Shown in pieces: positions 11,111-23,387 of a stretch of DNA of 64,000 nt. The position numbers and the translations under genes are program-made. Every line of letters begins with the position of its first letter. Positions within the stretch are counted from its first letter, which is position 1. Origin of the DNA: Tragulus kanchil (taxonomy: Eukaryota; Chordata; Mammalia; Artiodactyla; Tragulidae). The notes below the pieces were generated by a model that was given only the letters and a program-made list of their open reading frames with translations, was not told the DNA's origin and searched no databases. Location of the stretch: assembly GCA_022376925.1 (NCBI GenBank), contig JAIOJX010000002.1, positions 37,286,501 to 37,350,500 of the forward strand, written 5' to 3'.

Positions 11111-13028
11111 AAGTGATTTATCAGGTCCACATACAGGGCACTTCGGCTCTCACTGCCTGTTTCTACAACGTGTTCTAGAGAAGCTTCAGTGGTTTATACT
11201 CCCAACAGCAGTAACCAAGAAACTTCATTTTTAAAATTAATCTTTAAATTATGGTTTGAAATATAATTGATTTGCAATGTTATATTCATTTCAAGAAAAC
11301 AGTTTGGTGGTTCAGTATTTTTATAGATTATAATCCATTTCAAATTATTACAAAATAGTGATTATATGCCCTGGGCTGTCTCTCATGTCCTTGGATGTCA
11401 TTTAAGAAATTTAAATTTGTATGGCCAGTTTTTTTTGGTTTATGGAAAAGGCTCAGGATGCCTCTGGCCGCCCCTCTTGCTCTCCGCAGCCTCACTCTGC
11501 CCTTGCCCACTGTCCCCAGGCCGGGCACCCTGCTCCTCCCACATCCTCACCATACCCACCGCCCTTCTGTTGACACTGGCCAAGACAGGCTGGCTCCTTG
11601 CAGCCCTTTTACCAAATAACCTTCCGGGACAAGTGTGTGTCCCTCCCAGGGCTGTGATCAGCTTCAACCAAGACCCCTCCGTGCTTTGGGGCACAGGTTG
11701 GCCTTATCTTCCGTGTCTCTCCCCTCCCACTGTCTGTCCTCAGCACCTCAGCCCTCTCCCGTCTCTCCTGCCGGGCACCTGCCCCTCCACCCCCGCCCAG
11801 CCACCACCCTACCTCTTTTCTCCTCTTCCAGTACAGAGTTCTGAAAGGAAGCCTCCCCTGCTGGAGGTCACTTCCCGTCCCTCTGTCTTTTATTCAAAAC
11901 ATCTTGCCCATTTTTAGCTGGGTGGTTTTTTACTGTGGAGTTTTGGAAGTTGTCTATATGTCCTGAGTACAGATTCTATATCAGATACACGCCTTGCAAG
12001 ATTGTTGTTACTCTAGTCTTCTCGTAGCTTGTCTTCACATTGGCTTGTGAAGAGCAATTTTAAAGTTTGATGAAATTTAGTTGATCAGTTTATTATTGTA
12101 TGGATTGTGTTGTAGCCAAGGAGCTTTTGACTAGCTGAATATCATAAGATTTTTATCTGTATTTCCTTATAGAATTTTTATAGGTTTAGTTTGTGACCAT
12201 GATCCAGGCATGCTTATACTTAAATCTTTGCTTCTCGGTCTTTCTCCATACAGAAGTGATTTATCAGGTCCACATACAGGGCACTTCGGCTCTCACTGCC
12301 TGTTTCTACAACGTGTTCTAGAGAAGCTTCAGTGGTTTATACTCCCAACAGCAGTAACCAAGAAACTTCATTTTTAAAATTAATCTTTAAATTATGGTTT
12401 GAAATATAATTGATTTGCAATGTTATATTCATTTCAAGAAAACAGTTTGGTGGTTCAGTATTTTTATAGATTATAATCCATTTCAAATTATTACAAAATA
12501 GTGATTATATGCCCTGGGCTGTCTCTCATGTCCTTGGATGTCATTTAAGAAATTTAAATTTGTATGGCCAGTTTTTTTTGGTTTATGGAAAAGGCTCAGG
12601 ATGCCTCTGGCCGCCCCTCTTGCTCTCCGCAGCCTCACTCTGCCCTTGCCCACTGTCCCCAGGCCGGGCACCCTGCTCCTCCCACATCCTCACCATACCC
12701 ACCGCCCTTCTGTTGACACTGGCCAAGACAGGCTGGCTCCTTGCAGCCCTTTTACCAAATAACCTTCCGGGACAAGTGTGTGTCCCTCCCAGGGCTGTGA
12801 TCAGCTTCAACCAAGACCCCTCCGTGCTTTGGGGCACAGGTTGGCCTTATCTTCCGTGTCTCTCCCCTCCCACTGTCTGTCCTCAGCACCTCAGCCCTCT
12901 CCCGTCTCTCCTGCCGGGCACCTGCCCCTCCACCCCCGCCCAGCCACCACCCTACCTCTTTTCTCCTCTTCCAGTACAGAGTTCTGAAAGGAAGCCTCCC
13001 CTGCTGGAGGTCACTTCCCGTCCCTCTG
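10754..13028. repeat. Direct duplication 3 (copy A 10754-11885, copy B 11899-13028)
   Basis: The copies are separated by 13 bases (11886-11898). The first ~40 bases of copy B have shorter T-runs than copy A; the remainder is essentially identical. The block carries part of the L1 remnant and a C-rich stretch that opens spurious frames. Confidence 0.95.
11225..11370 (-). mobile_element. L1 3'-end-like fragment (antisense)
   Basis: AT-rich sequence resembling a diverged L1 3' end (aatataattgatttgcaatg, then gttcagtatttttatag). It recurs near 12368-12513 through duplication 3. Confidence 0.45.
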
Positions 13029-14904
13029 CTGGCACCCGGATTGAGGGGAGCCCCTCCTGGCCTGAGCCTCGTCCCCACCTACCCGACTCACTCTTGCGGG
13101 AGTTTGGTGTCTGCATTCGTAAGTGGTGACCTCTGAGCAGGAGTTGACGGAGGCTCTGTGACTCTTAGCAGCCCTGCCTTCTTGTGGCTTCCACCTCCCT
13201 GTCCTTCCTTCGCCACGCTCTGCCTGCTCTGCCCCTCTGGATGGCCTGCTTCCATCCTGTCCCGGGTTGGTGTCAGGAGCCTCCACCCTGAGCAACAAGT
13301 AGCGGGGCTGGCAGACTGAGCGTGGGAAAGCAAGCCCGTTGTGCCTGCCCATGTCCGCTCGTCTCCTGTGTTGATTCATCGGGCACACAGGTGGCCTTTC
13401 TCCAGAAGTTGTATTCTTGCTGGCTTCCAGCTCTGAGCTGGCCCAGCACTGTCCTCCCAAGCCCATGGAGCCAGCCCTCCCTGCCCCGCCCCGTCTCAGC
13501 CCTGGTACTTGTCAGAGCTGTGGACCCTTGCCCATCTCACACTGGCTTCTCATCACAGTAGGTGGGGCTGAGGGGCTCTGCCTCGGACGTCACTGCACTT
13601 GCCTCATAGGAACCCTTAATACGTCTGTGACTGCACCCGCCCACCAGGGTGCACCTTGGCCTCCACGGAACCTGCACGGGTGACTCGAGTCCTGGCTGAC
13701 CTGCGTGCTCCCACACCCCTCACCCCTCTTTACTGTACACTCTTCCGCACAGGTCCATCATACTCTTTATCGGATGCTCAGTGTTTCTCATTCTGATCGT
13801 ATCCTGGGTGACACTGGCCAAGACAGGCTGGCTCCTTGCAGCCCTTTTACCAAATAACCTTCCGGGACAAGTGTGTGTCCCTCCCAGGGCTGTGATCAGC
13901 TTCAACCAAGACCCCTCCGTGCTTTGGGGCACAGGTTGGCCTTATCTTCCGTGTCTCTCCCCTCCCACTGTCTGTCCTCAGCACCTCAGCCCTCTCCGTC
14001 TCTCCTGCCGGGCACCTGCCCCTCCACCCCCGCCCAGCCACCACCCTACCTCTTTTCTCCTCTTCCAGTACAGAGTTCTGAAAGGAAGCCTCCCCTGCTG
14101 GAGGTCACTTCCCGTCCCTCTGCTGGCACCCGGATTGAGGGGAGCCCCTCCTGGCCTGAGCCTCGTCCCCACCTACCCGACTCACTCTTGCGGGAGTTTG
14201 GTGTCTGCATTCGTAAGTGGTGACCTCTGAGCAGGAGTTGACGGAGGCTCTGTGACTCTTAGCAGCCCTGCCTTCTTGTGGCTTCCACCTCCCTGTCCTT
14301 CCTTCGCCACGCTCTGCCTGCTCTGCCCCTCTGGATGGCCTGCTTCCATCCTGTCCCGGGTTGGTGTCAGGAGCCTCCACCCTGAGCAACAAGTAGCGGG
14401 GCTGGCAGACTGAGCGTGGGAAAGCAAGCCCGTTGTGCCTGCCCATGTCCGCTCGTCTCCTGTGTTGATTCATCGGGCACACAGGTGGCCTTTCTCCAGA
14501 AGTTGTATTCTTGCTGGCTTCCAGCTCTGAGCTGGCCCAGCACTGTCCTCCCAAGCCCATGGAGCCAGCCCTCCCTGCCCCGCCCCGTCTCAGCCCTGGT
14601 ACTTGTCAGAGCTGTGGACCCCTTGCCCATCTCACACTGGCTTCTCATCACAGTAGGTGGGGCTGAGGGGCTCTGCCTCGGACGTCACTGCACTTGCCTC
14701 ATAGGAACCCTTAATACGTCTGTGACTGCACCCCGCCCACCAGGGTGCACCTTGGCCTCCACGGAACCTGCACGGGTGACTCGAGTCCTGGCTGACCTGC
14801 GTGCTCCCCACACCCCCTCACCCCTCTTTACTGTACACTCTTCCGGCACAGGTCCATCATACTCTTTATCGGATGCTCAGTGTTTCTCATTCTGATCGTA
14901 TCCT
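12714..14904. repeat. Direct duplication 4 (copy A 12714-13805, copy B 13809-14904)
   Basis: It overlaps copy B of duplication 3, so 12714-13028 exists three times in this window. Copy A loses single C or G residues at several places in its last ~300 bases (for example near 13525, 13640, 13710 and 13747), where copy B has longer runs. This is a read-end error pattern. Confidence 0.95.
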
Positions 14905-15857
14905 AGTGCCTGCTGTCATGCCAGTGCTGCCTTATGGAAGGTTGTGTTTCCTTTTATTTGGCAGTGGCACAGCTTACCTTGACCTGAGGCGCTTGCCTCC
15001 TGCTGCAGCTCCTGTGCCCCTAGAGAGCAGGGCCCCTTGTCTGCCTCCCCAGAGATTCAGGTCGGGGCCACGTGTGACAGATGCTGGGAACTCTGACTAC
15101 ATCCATGTCAGCTGTCCACCCCGACAGAGGGGTGGTCACGGGGGCTGTGTGCTGACCAGGGGAGGGACGTGGGTGGTTTCTGCATGCCGCTCGCGAGACC
15201 CATTTCTCTGCTGGTTGGCGCCGCAGACGTAGGTCTCACCTGCACAGTAGAACGAAACTGAGGACAAGCCATGCCCTGGGGGCTTCAGAATTCACTGAGG
15301 GTTTTCTCAGTGTTGAAGATGGACGTGCCACCTGCGAATTCACCTTCAGACCAATGACGGCGTCCTCTGGTCTCAAAGACCAGCTGAGCAGCTGGGCGCC
15401 AGCTCTCGTCCTCCTCCTGCCTGCCTCCACTCTAGGGGGCGCTCTGGGTTTGCACTCCTCCCCGAGGACACACAGCCCACCAGGGAAACACTCGTCCAGC
15501 AGGAATTCTTCCTCACTGTTGTGCAGAACAAAATAGACACCTCTAAAAAGTTTTTCTCAAAACTGTGTTACAGAGAAAACCGTGTGTGCATTTAGGATAT
15601 AAAGTGGAGAAAATAAACAGCAATCCTGAGAAATGGCAATAAACTTGGGAGTATTTGACTCAATTAAAAACATGACAACCTGGATAATTTCATTGTGATT
15701 GTAGGGGGAAGGTACATACATTCAGGGATATTGACGTGCTTGCTTTTCATTTTTCAATGTACTGTAAATATTTTATTTGATTCCCATTTGTTCCTCACAG
15801 AATCTGAGCTAGGTTTCCCAATAAAGATACGGATAAGTGTTAGTGAATTAAACAGCA
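14905..15857. other. Unique non-coding sequence
   Basis: GC-rich at first, AT-rich after 15540. Open frames here lack any domain, and no repeat was recognised. Confidence 0.4.
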
Positions 15858-18225
15858 CTGCAGTTCACATGCCATTTACCAAGCTGGGTCTGACTTTTGG
15901 AACTTCGAACTAACTCTTCTTTTCTTTTTAGGTTGCCTCTTGGTGCTGCATTGGCCGTATTTGGCACCCAGAATGCTTCATTCTGTGATGGTCTATTAAT
16001 AAGGTTGCCTTGCTAGACTTGGGAGCAGGGCCCCAGGTAGGTGGCTTTTATCATTATATGGCACGGCTTTCAAAGTGATCACTTATTCCAGTTTCTTAAT
16101 AAGAGACGATATGACATTGAGAGCTTTGAAAAGCCTGCCACATAATAAGCATGCCACTTACTGTTTTAAGGTCCATCTGAATGTATCGTACTCAGCAGGA
16201 CTTCATTAATAGTTACGGTCTAATGGAAGGATCAGAATCCTGGCAACGAACAGTTTTTCCTTGCCTTGTGCACAAAATGCAGAGCTGCTATAAAAGCTTA
16301 TTTGTCCACATTCCCCAGAGAGCCCAGAGATCAGCTCTTCAGCTCTTCCTCCTCTGGGTCTTGCCCAGAGTTTCCACTGTGTCTCTTTCTGTCCCCTGGG
16401 AAGGATCTGGGTACCTCTGGGAAGGTGGGAGGGGGCTCACCGAGCCAGGCGGGCTGCAGCAGGTGCTAGAATGAGGGCCTCTGGGGGAGGGCAGTAGCCG
16501 TTTGCCGGCCTTGGAAAGAGGACGCAGTCAGGTTGCTGGACTCCCCAGCCTATAGGGGCAGCTCAGTGGCCCAGATCAAGGTGTAGCCATACTTGGAGAT
16601 CCAGGCACACATGGATCTGGTACCAGGTAAGTCTGCCAGCAAGACCTGGAATACAGGATGGAGATTTAGGGTTCGGACCTCAGCCCTGGGATGGGAAGGA
16701 CACAGACGGTCGTGCCAAGTGCCAGAGGATGGGCTCCAGGCCCCAAACTCCACCCACTGCAGATGGGCCACACCCTTTCCACTGCTTTTCCATCTGTAAC
16801 TAGTCAGAAGCGCCCCTGACTGTTTCAGCCTCATCCCCCCATTTAAGATCACAGGAAGGGGATCCCCTGGAGTAAGGGTTCTAAACTTCACTTGGTTTTA
16901 CTTTTTCTTTCCCGTAAAATTATTCATTTCCCAACAAGAAGTCACAGTGGGTACAGGCCGCATGTGCTCCCACAGCTTGGAGCAGAACCTCTGACCGCAG
17001 AAACGTTCCCAAAGTCAGGCCAACCGCATGCCACCCCCCCTGCCCTTCAAGCTGGATGTAGGCTGCAGTTCACATGCCATTTACCAAGGGAATTTGCATT
17101 TTTTTTAGGTTGCCTCTTGGTGCTGCATTGGCCGTATTTGGCACCCAGAATGCTTCATTCTGTGATGGTCTATTAATAAGGTTGCCTTGCTAGACTTGGG
17201 AGCAGGGCCCCAGGTAGGTGGCTTTTATCATTATATGGCACGGCTTTCAAAGTGATCACTTATTCCAGTTTCTTAATAAGAGACGATATGACATTGAGAG
17301 CTTTGAAAAGCCTGCCACATAATAAGCATGCCACTTACTGTTTTAAGGTCCATCTGAATGTATCGTACTCAGCAGGACTTCATTAATAGTTACGGTCTAA
17401 TGGAAGGATCAGAATCCTGGCAACAAACAGTTTTTCCTTGCCTTGTGCACAAAATGCAGAGCTGCTATAAAAGCTTATTTGTCCACATTCCCCAGAGAGC
17501 CCAGAGATCAGCTCTTCAGCTCTTCCTCCTCTGGGTCTTGCCCAGAGTTTCCACTGTGTCTCTTTCTGTCCCCTGGGAAGGATCTGGGTACCTCTGGGAA
17601 GGTGGGAGGGGGCTCACCGAGCCAGGCGGGCTGCAGCAGGTGCTAGAATGAGGGCCTCTGGGGGAGGGCAGTAGCCGTTTGCCGGCCTTGGAAAGAGGAC
17701 GCAGTCAGGTTGCTGGACTCCCCAGCCTATAGGGGCAGCTCAGTGGCCCAGATCAAGGTGTAGCCATACTTGGAGATCCAGGCACACATGGATCTGGTAC
17801 CAGGTAAGTCTGCCAGCAAGACCTGGAATACAGGATGGAGATTTAGGGTTCGGACCTCAGCCCTGGGATGGGAAGGACACAGACGGTCGTGCCAAGTGCC
17901 AGAGGATGGGCTCCAGGCCCCAAACTCCACCCACTGCAGATGGGCCACACCCTTTCCACTGCTTTTCCATCTGTAACTAGTCAGAAGCGCCCCTGACTGT
18001 TTCAGCCTCATCCCCCCATTTAAGATCACAGGAAGGGGATCCCCTGGAGTAAGGGTTCTAAACTTCACTTGGTTTTACTTTTTCTTTCCCGTAAAATTAT
18101 TCATTTCCCAACAAGAAGTCACAGTGGGTATAGGCCGCATGTGCTCCCACAGCTTGGAGCAGAACCTCTGACCGCAGAAACGTTCCCAAAGTCAGGCCAA
18201 CCGCATGCCACCTCCCTGCCCTTCA
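15858..18225. repeat. Direct duplication 5 (copy A 15858-17049, copy B 17063-18225)
   Basis: A 13-base filler separates the copies. The first ~45 bases of copy B are poor: about 28 bases present in copy A (around 15883-15925) are missing or garbled. Beyond that the copies match almost perfectly, with a G/A difference near 16245/17425. Confidence 0.94.
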
Positions 18226-20173
18226 GGTCACCCGTGGGCCTGCGAGGAATGGTGCCCACATCACCCCAGCTCTCCATACCCACAGCCTCCCGGCAGTTGC
18301 AATGGTCCCTAGGCTCCACCCTGGCTCCAGAACTAACCGCTTCACCCTGGGGGCTTGTCTCCTCAGCCAGCTCTGACACTTGAGACTTCAGGAACCCTAC
18401 AACATGTTCACCTGCTTGCTTTGCTTCCTGAAATTCCTTAAAGGGACTCAAGTGTATTCTACAAATACTCATCCAGCCTCTTCCATGCGCCAGGGGACCT
18501 GGGGGTGACTGACGGTCTCTCCCTGGAGATGAATCTACAGCCCCAGGGGAGAGACAGGTCATTTCAACAAGAACTTAACCATCCATACTAGACATAAGAA
18601 GCTCACAGAGGTAGAGTTCTAAAAAAAAAAACTTCACTCTGAAAAAAGTTCGTCCACAGTCAAGTAAAACTGGACAAGGAGTAGGATTTTCAGGTCTCCT
18701 CTAATCAGGACAGCTTGGGGAGAGCAGGGGTCCTCTGGAGGTGGGCAAGGAGCCGCTGCTGCCTTGACAGTCTGGCCGAGAATGAACCCATTCACCTTCA
18801 ACTCCATAGGAATTCATAGAGGTGGTTTTGCCCACACAGTCACCAGATACAACCTGGGAGGACAGGGTGAGGCAGAGGTGGAGCCTTCTTGGATACGGGC
18901 TCCAGTCATTATGTTTAGTCACATACACCTCACAACACCTATGCCTCACCAGCTGCCACAGCCCAAGTCTACATCCACAGGACACTTGACTTTGGATGGC
19001 TGACACCTGCTTCTCAGCCCTGGGATGGGAAGGACACAGACGGTCGTGCCAAGTGCCAGAGGATGGGCTCCAGGCCCCAAACTCCACCCACTGCAGATGG
19101 GCCACACCCTTTCCACTGCTTTTCCATCTGTAACTAGTCAGAAGCGCCCCTGACTGTTTCAGCCTCATCCCCCCATTTAAGATCACAGGAAGGGGATCCC
19201 CTGGAGTAAGGGTTCTAAACTTCACTTGGTTTTACTTTTTCTTTCCCGTAAAATTATTCATTTCCCAACAAGAAGTCACAGTGGGTATAGGCCGCATGTG
19301 CTCCCACAGCTTGGAGCAGAACCTCTGACCGCAGAAACGTTCCCAAAGTCAGGCCAACCGCATGCCACCTCCCTGCCCTTCAGGTCACCCGTGGGCCTGC
19401 GAGGAATGGTGCCCACATCACCCCAGCTCTCCATACCCACAGCCTCCCGGCAGTTGCAATGGTCCCTAGGCTCCACCCTGGCTCCAGAACTAACCGCTTC
19501 ACCCTGGGGGCTTGTCTCCTCAGCCAGCTCTGACACTTGAGACTTCAGGAACCCTACAACATGTTCACCTGCTTGCTTTGCTTCCTGAAATTCCTTAAAG
19601 GGACTCAAGTGTATTCTACAAATACTCATCCAGCCTCTTCCATGCGCCAGGGGACCTGGGGGTGACTGACGGTCTCTCCCTGGAGATGAATCTACAGCCC
19701 CAGGGGAGAGACAGGTCATTTCAACAAGAACTTAACCATCCATACTAGACATAAGAAGCTCACAGAGGTAGAGTTCTAAAAAAAAAAACTTCACTCTGAA
19801 AAAAGTTCGTCCACAGTCAAGTAAAACTGGACAAGGAGTAGGATTTTCAGGTCTCCTCTAATCAGGACAGCTTGGGGAGAGCAGGGGTCCTCTGGAGGTG
19901 GGCAAGGAGCCGCTGCTGCCTTGACAGTCTGGCCGAGAATGAACCCATTCACCTTCAACTCCATAGGAATTCATAGAGGTGGTTTTGCCCCACACAGTCA
20001 CCAGATACAACCTGGGAGGACAGGGTGAGGCAGAGGTGGAGCCTTCTTGGATACGGGCTCCAGTCATTATGTTTAGTCACATACACCTCACAACACCTAT
20101 GCCTCACCAGCTGCCACAGCCCAAGTCTACATCCACAGGACACTTGACTTTGGATGGCTGACACCTGCTTCTC
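17866..20173. repeat. Direct duplication 6 (copy A 17866-19015, copy B 19016-20173)
   Basis: The copies abut, with a shared ctcag at the join. One C is missing in copy A near 18832 relative to copy B. The first part lies inside duplication 5, so the segment around 17866-18225 is present three times. Confidence 0.95.
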
Positions 20174-20790
20174 TGCATGAGCTTTTGTAACTCAGTGACG
20201 CTCTCTTTCCTCGTCCCTTTTGTTTTCACGTATGCTCTCTGAACAGACAGCTTCAGTGTGTGTGCTTGGGGAGGTCAGCCTCGCAGCCTGGGGGCTGCTG
20301 TGTGCATCCTTCTGATAGCACTAGGCGGTGACCTGTCTGCACAGAGGGAGGCAGCCCTCCAAATGTTTGGGGTCCTCCAGCATGAGCATTTTTATAGTTG
20401 GTGTCCAGCATTGGTCTTGTAATCCCAGGAATTTAAGGGGTCAGTGGTGAGAAAAACCAAAAAGCGAGTTCATCCCAACTTGAGACAGGTGCTGTTTTCA
20501 GATCGAGCTGACCTGTTGCACCTGCTTTATAATCCTGGCCTGAGCACCAGTATTTTGGAAATGCTTTATGCAAAAAGAAAAGAAAACCTCTTAATATAAA
20601 GTTGTAATTGAGCCACCTTAGCATTTGGGTGTGCTTGCAGCTCTTGGTTCTGCCTCTGGTGGCACTGTTTCTCTTTTGCACCATTCTGCTCCCATTTCCT
20701 GTTTACAGATACTAACTGTGCAGATGAAGAAAGTGAAATACCCTAGTATACCACCCACCTGTACTTTTTTAGTTTTTTTTTTTTGAGATG
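20174..20790. other. Unique non-coding sequence
   Basis: No gene recognised. An 83-codon antisense frame at 20433-20684 has no recognisable domain. A T-run precedes the SINE. Confidence 0.4.
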
Positions 20791-20797
20791 AACCATA

Positions 20798-21069
20798 AAA
20801 AAGGGCTTCCCTGGTGACTCAAAGAAAAAGAAATCTGCCTACAATGCAGATAAAGAATAAAGGTAAAGAATAAAGATAAAGGTAAAGAATTTGCCTACAA
20901 TGCAGGAGACCTGGATTAAATCCCTGGGTTGAGACAATCCACTGGAGAAGGGCATGGCAACTCACTCCTGTATTCTTGACTGGAGAACCCCAGGGATGGG
21001 AGTCTGGCAGGCTACAGTCCATGGGGTCACACAGTCAGACGCAACTGAGTGACTAACACACACACACAC
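20798..21069 (+). mobile_element. Bov-tA SINE with internal duplication of its tRNA-like region
   Basis: The head gggcttccctggtgactcaa is followed by two versions of a ctgcctacaatgcag-type segment separated by an AAAGAATAAAGGT-rich expansion. The normal BovA body follows, ending in a CA-rich tail. A 7-base target-site duplication aaccata flanks it (20791-20797, 21070-21076). Confidence 0.88.
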
Positions 21070-21228
21070 AACCATAGGAGGAAGAATCTCCAGGACAGGA
21101 ACTAAAACGGACCATCTGCTTCTATGCTATAGATCTTATTAAACTTTTTACCCCAACGTGCTCCATAAAATAATCAAGGAAAACATTTCTGGAATTGAGA
21201 GATAAAATTTATTTGGATAAGGTCATTT

Positions 21229-23387
21229 GTTCATCCAATTGTCTATTCATTCTTCTGGCACTCTTGAAAATGAAATAGACCACTGGACCCAAGTTCAGGG
21301 TGGCCCTAGAGGGGGCATCTTCCTTGAGCAAGTCAGAGAAGGGACATGTTGAGTCCACTTGGGAATTCATTGACGTTTTTCTCTAGGTTCTTAAGCACAA
21401 ATAGGTCTGCCTTTCGCTTCTCTGTTGGCTTTCACTATTTGTATGTTAAATGGAAAAGCCTTTCTAAATACTGTAAGACTGCATTACATGGTAATTTCAG
21501 AAGGGTTGTCCTAAAACTGCTTTTTCATGAATTGCTCAAAAGATGAAAGTATCACACATGGCTATTCCAAAAAAGGCGCCCTTACACGTGGTTAATATTA
21601 GTTAGAGGCATCGAGAGGAAGATGAGTTCTGTAACTGGCAGTATTCCAGATGTAGGGTGAGGCCCTTGGGTACCTGGTTCCAACTTGGACCATCCAGGTC
21701 AGGCACAGCCCTGTACTCTGCCATGTCTCCTGCTTCTGGCTGGCTGCTCTGCTCCATCCTCTGCTCCTGTGGCATCAGCTGCCTCTCTGACCACAGAACC
21801 ATCCAGCCATCCTTTCTGCTTCAGGCCAGACTCGGGCTCCCAGGCGTGTCTTCACTTTGAAAATTTGCATTTGGAATGAATGGGAACCAAATTGGTATTG
21901 TACACTCATGCTAATTGATTCCTTAGCAGTCAGGTCAAATCCGAGAATGCTTGTATTTTTCTGAAATGAAATGAGTCTTTCAGATAGCATTGATTGCTGT
22001 TATTATTATTTTAATCTAAGGTCTTACAAATAGCTATTACGTTTCAAAAGTCCGTTTCTAGTGGCTTAAATATAGTGTATGGGACCACATTATATCCACC
22101 CTGTATTGTTTTTCACTTAAACGTAGCTACATGCCTTCTATCCTGTGTCTACTATGGGTTCTGAGCCTGTAGTTCACTTCCTTGCCAGAAAGCACTTGTC
22201 TTGCCTTAATTCTTTTCATTCACTCAACAAAAATTTTACTTCCTTTTATGGGAAACAACTGTGAATAAACTAACACAGCTTCCCATCTGCCTAAGCAAAC
22301 CAGTTTACTTACTTGATCACGGATCCCAAGGTTCAGTTCATCCAATTGTCTATTCATTCTTCTGGCACTCTTGAAAATGAAATAGACCACTGGACCCAAG
22401 TTCAGGGTGGCCCTAGAGGGGGCATCTTCCTTGAGCAAGTCAGAGAAGGGACATGTTGAGTCCACTTGGGAATTCATTGACGTTTTTCTCTAGGTTCTTA
22501 AGCACAAATAGGTCTGCCTTTCGCTTCTCTGTTGGCTTTCACTATTTGTATGTTAAATGGAAAAGCCTTTCTAAATACTGTAAGACTGCATTACATGGTA
22601 ATTTCAGAAGGGTTGTCCTAAAACTGCTTTTTCATGAATTGCTCAAAAGATGAAAGTATCACACATGGCTATTCCAAAAAAGGCGCCCTTACACGTGGTT
22701 AATATTAGTTAGAGGCATCGAGAGGAAGATGAGTTCTGTAACTGGCAGTATTCCAGATGTAGGGTGAGGCCCTTGGGTACCTGGTTCCAACTTGGACCAT
22801 CCAGGTCAGGCACAGCCCTGTACTCTGCCATGTCTCCTGCTTCTGGCTGGCTGCTCTGCTCCATCCTCTGCTCCTGTGGCATCAGCTGCCTCTCTGACCA
22901 CAGAACCATCCAGCCATCCTTTCTGCTTCAGGCCAGACTCGGGCTCCCAGGCGTGTCTTCACTTTGAAAATTTGCATTTGGAATGAATGGGAACCAAATT
23001 GGTATTGTACACTCATGCTAATTGATTCCTTAGCAGTCAGGTCAAATCCGAGAATGCTTGTATTTTTCTGAAATGAAATGAGTCTTTCAGATAGCATTGA
23101 TTGCTGTTATTATTATTTTAATCTAAGGTCTTACAAATAGCTATTACGTTTCAAAAGTCCGTTTCTAGTGGCTTAAATATAGTGTATGGGACCACATTAT
23201 ATCCACCCTGTATTGTTTTTCACTTAAACGTAGCTACATGCCTTCTATCCTGTGTCTACTATGGGTTCTGAGCCTGTAGTTCACTTCCTTGCCAGAAAGC
23301 ACTTGTCTTGCCTTAATTCTTTTCATTCACTCAACAAAAATTTTACTTCCTTTTATGGGAAACAACTGTGAATAAACTAACACAGCT
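21229..23387. repeat. Direct duplication 7 (copy A 21229-22280, copy B 22336-23387)
   Basis: The copies match essentially base for base over 1,052 bases but are separated by 55 bases (22281-22335) that I do not see elsewhere in the window. This is the longest filler in the series. Confidence 0.94.

Noticed and set aside
11366..14223. Repeated 149-206 codon proline-rich frames suggesting a small tandem gene family
   Set aside because: The same C-rich non-coding stretch is seen three times through duplications 3 and 4; the frames change ends at the junctions and have no domain.
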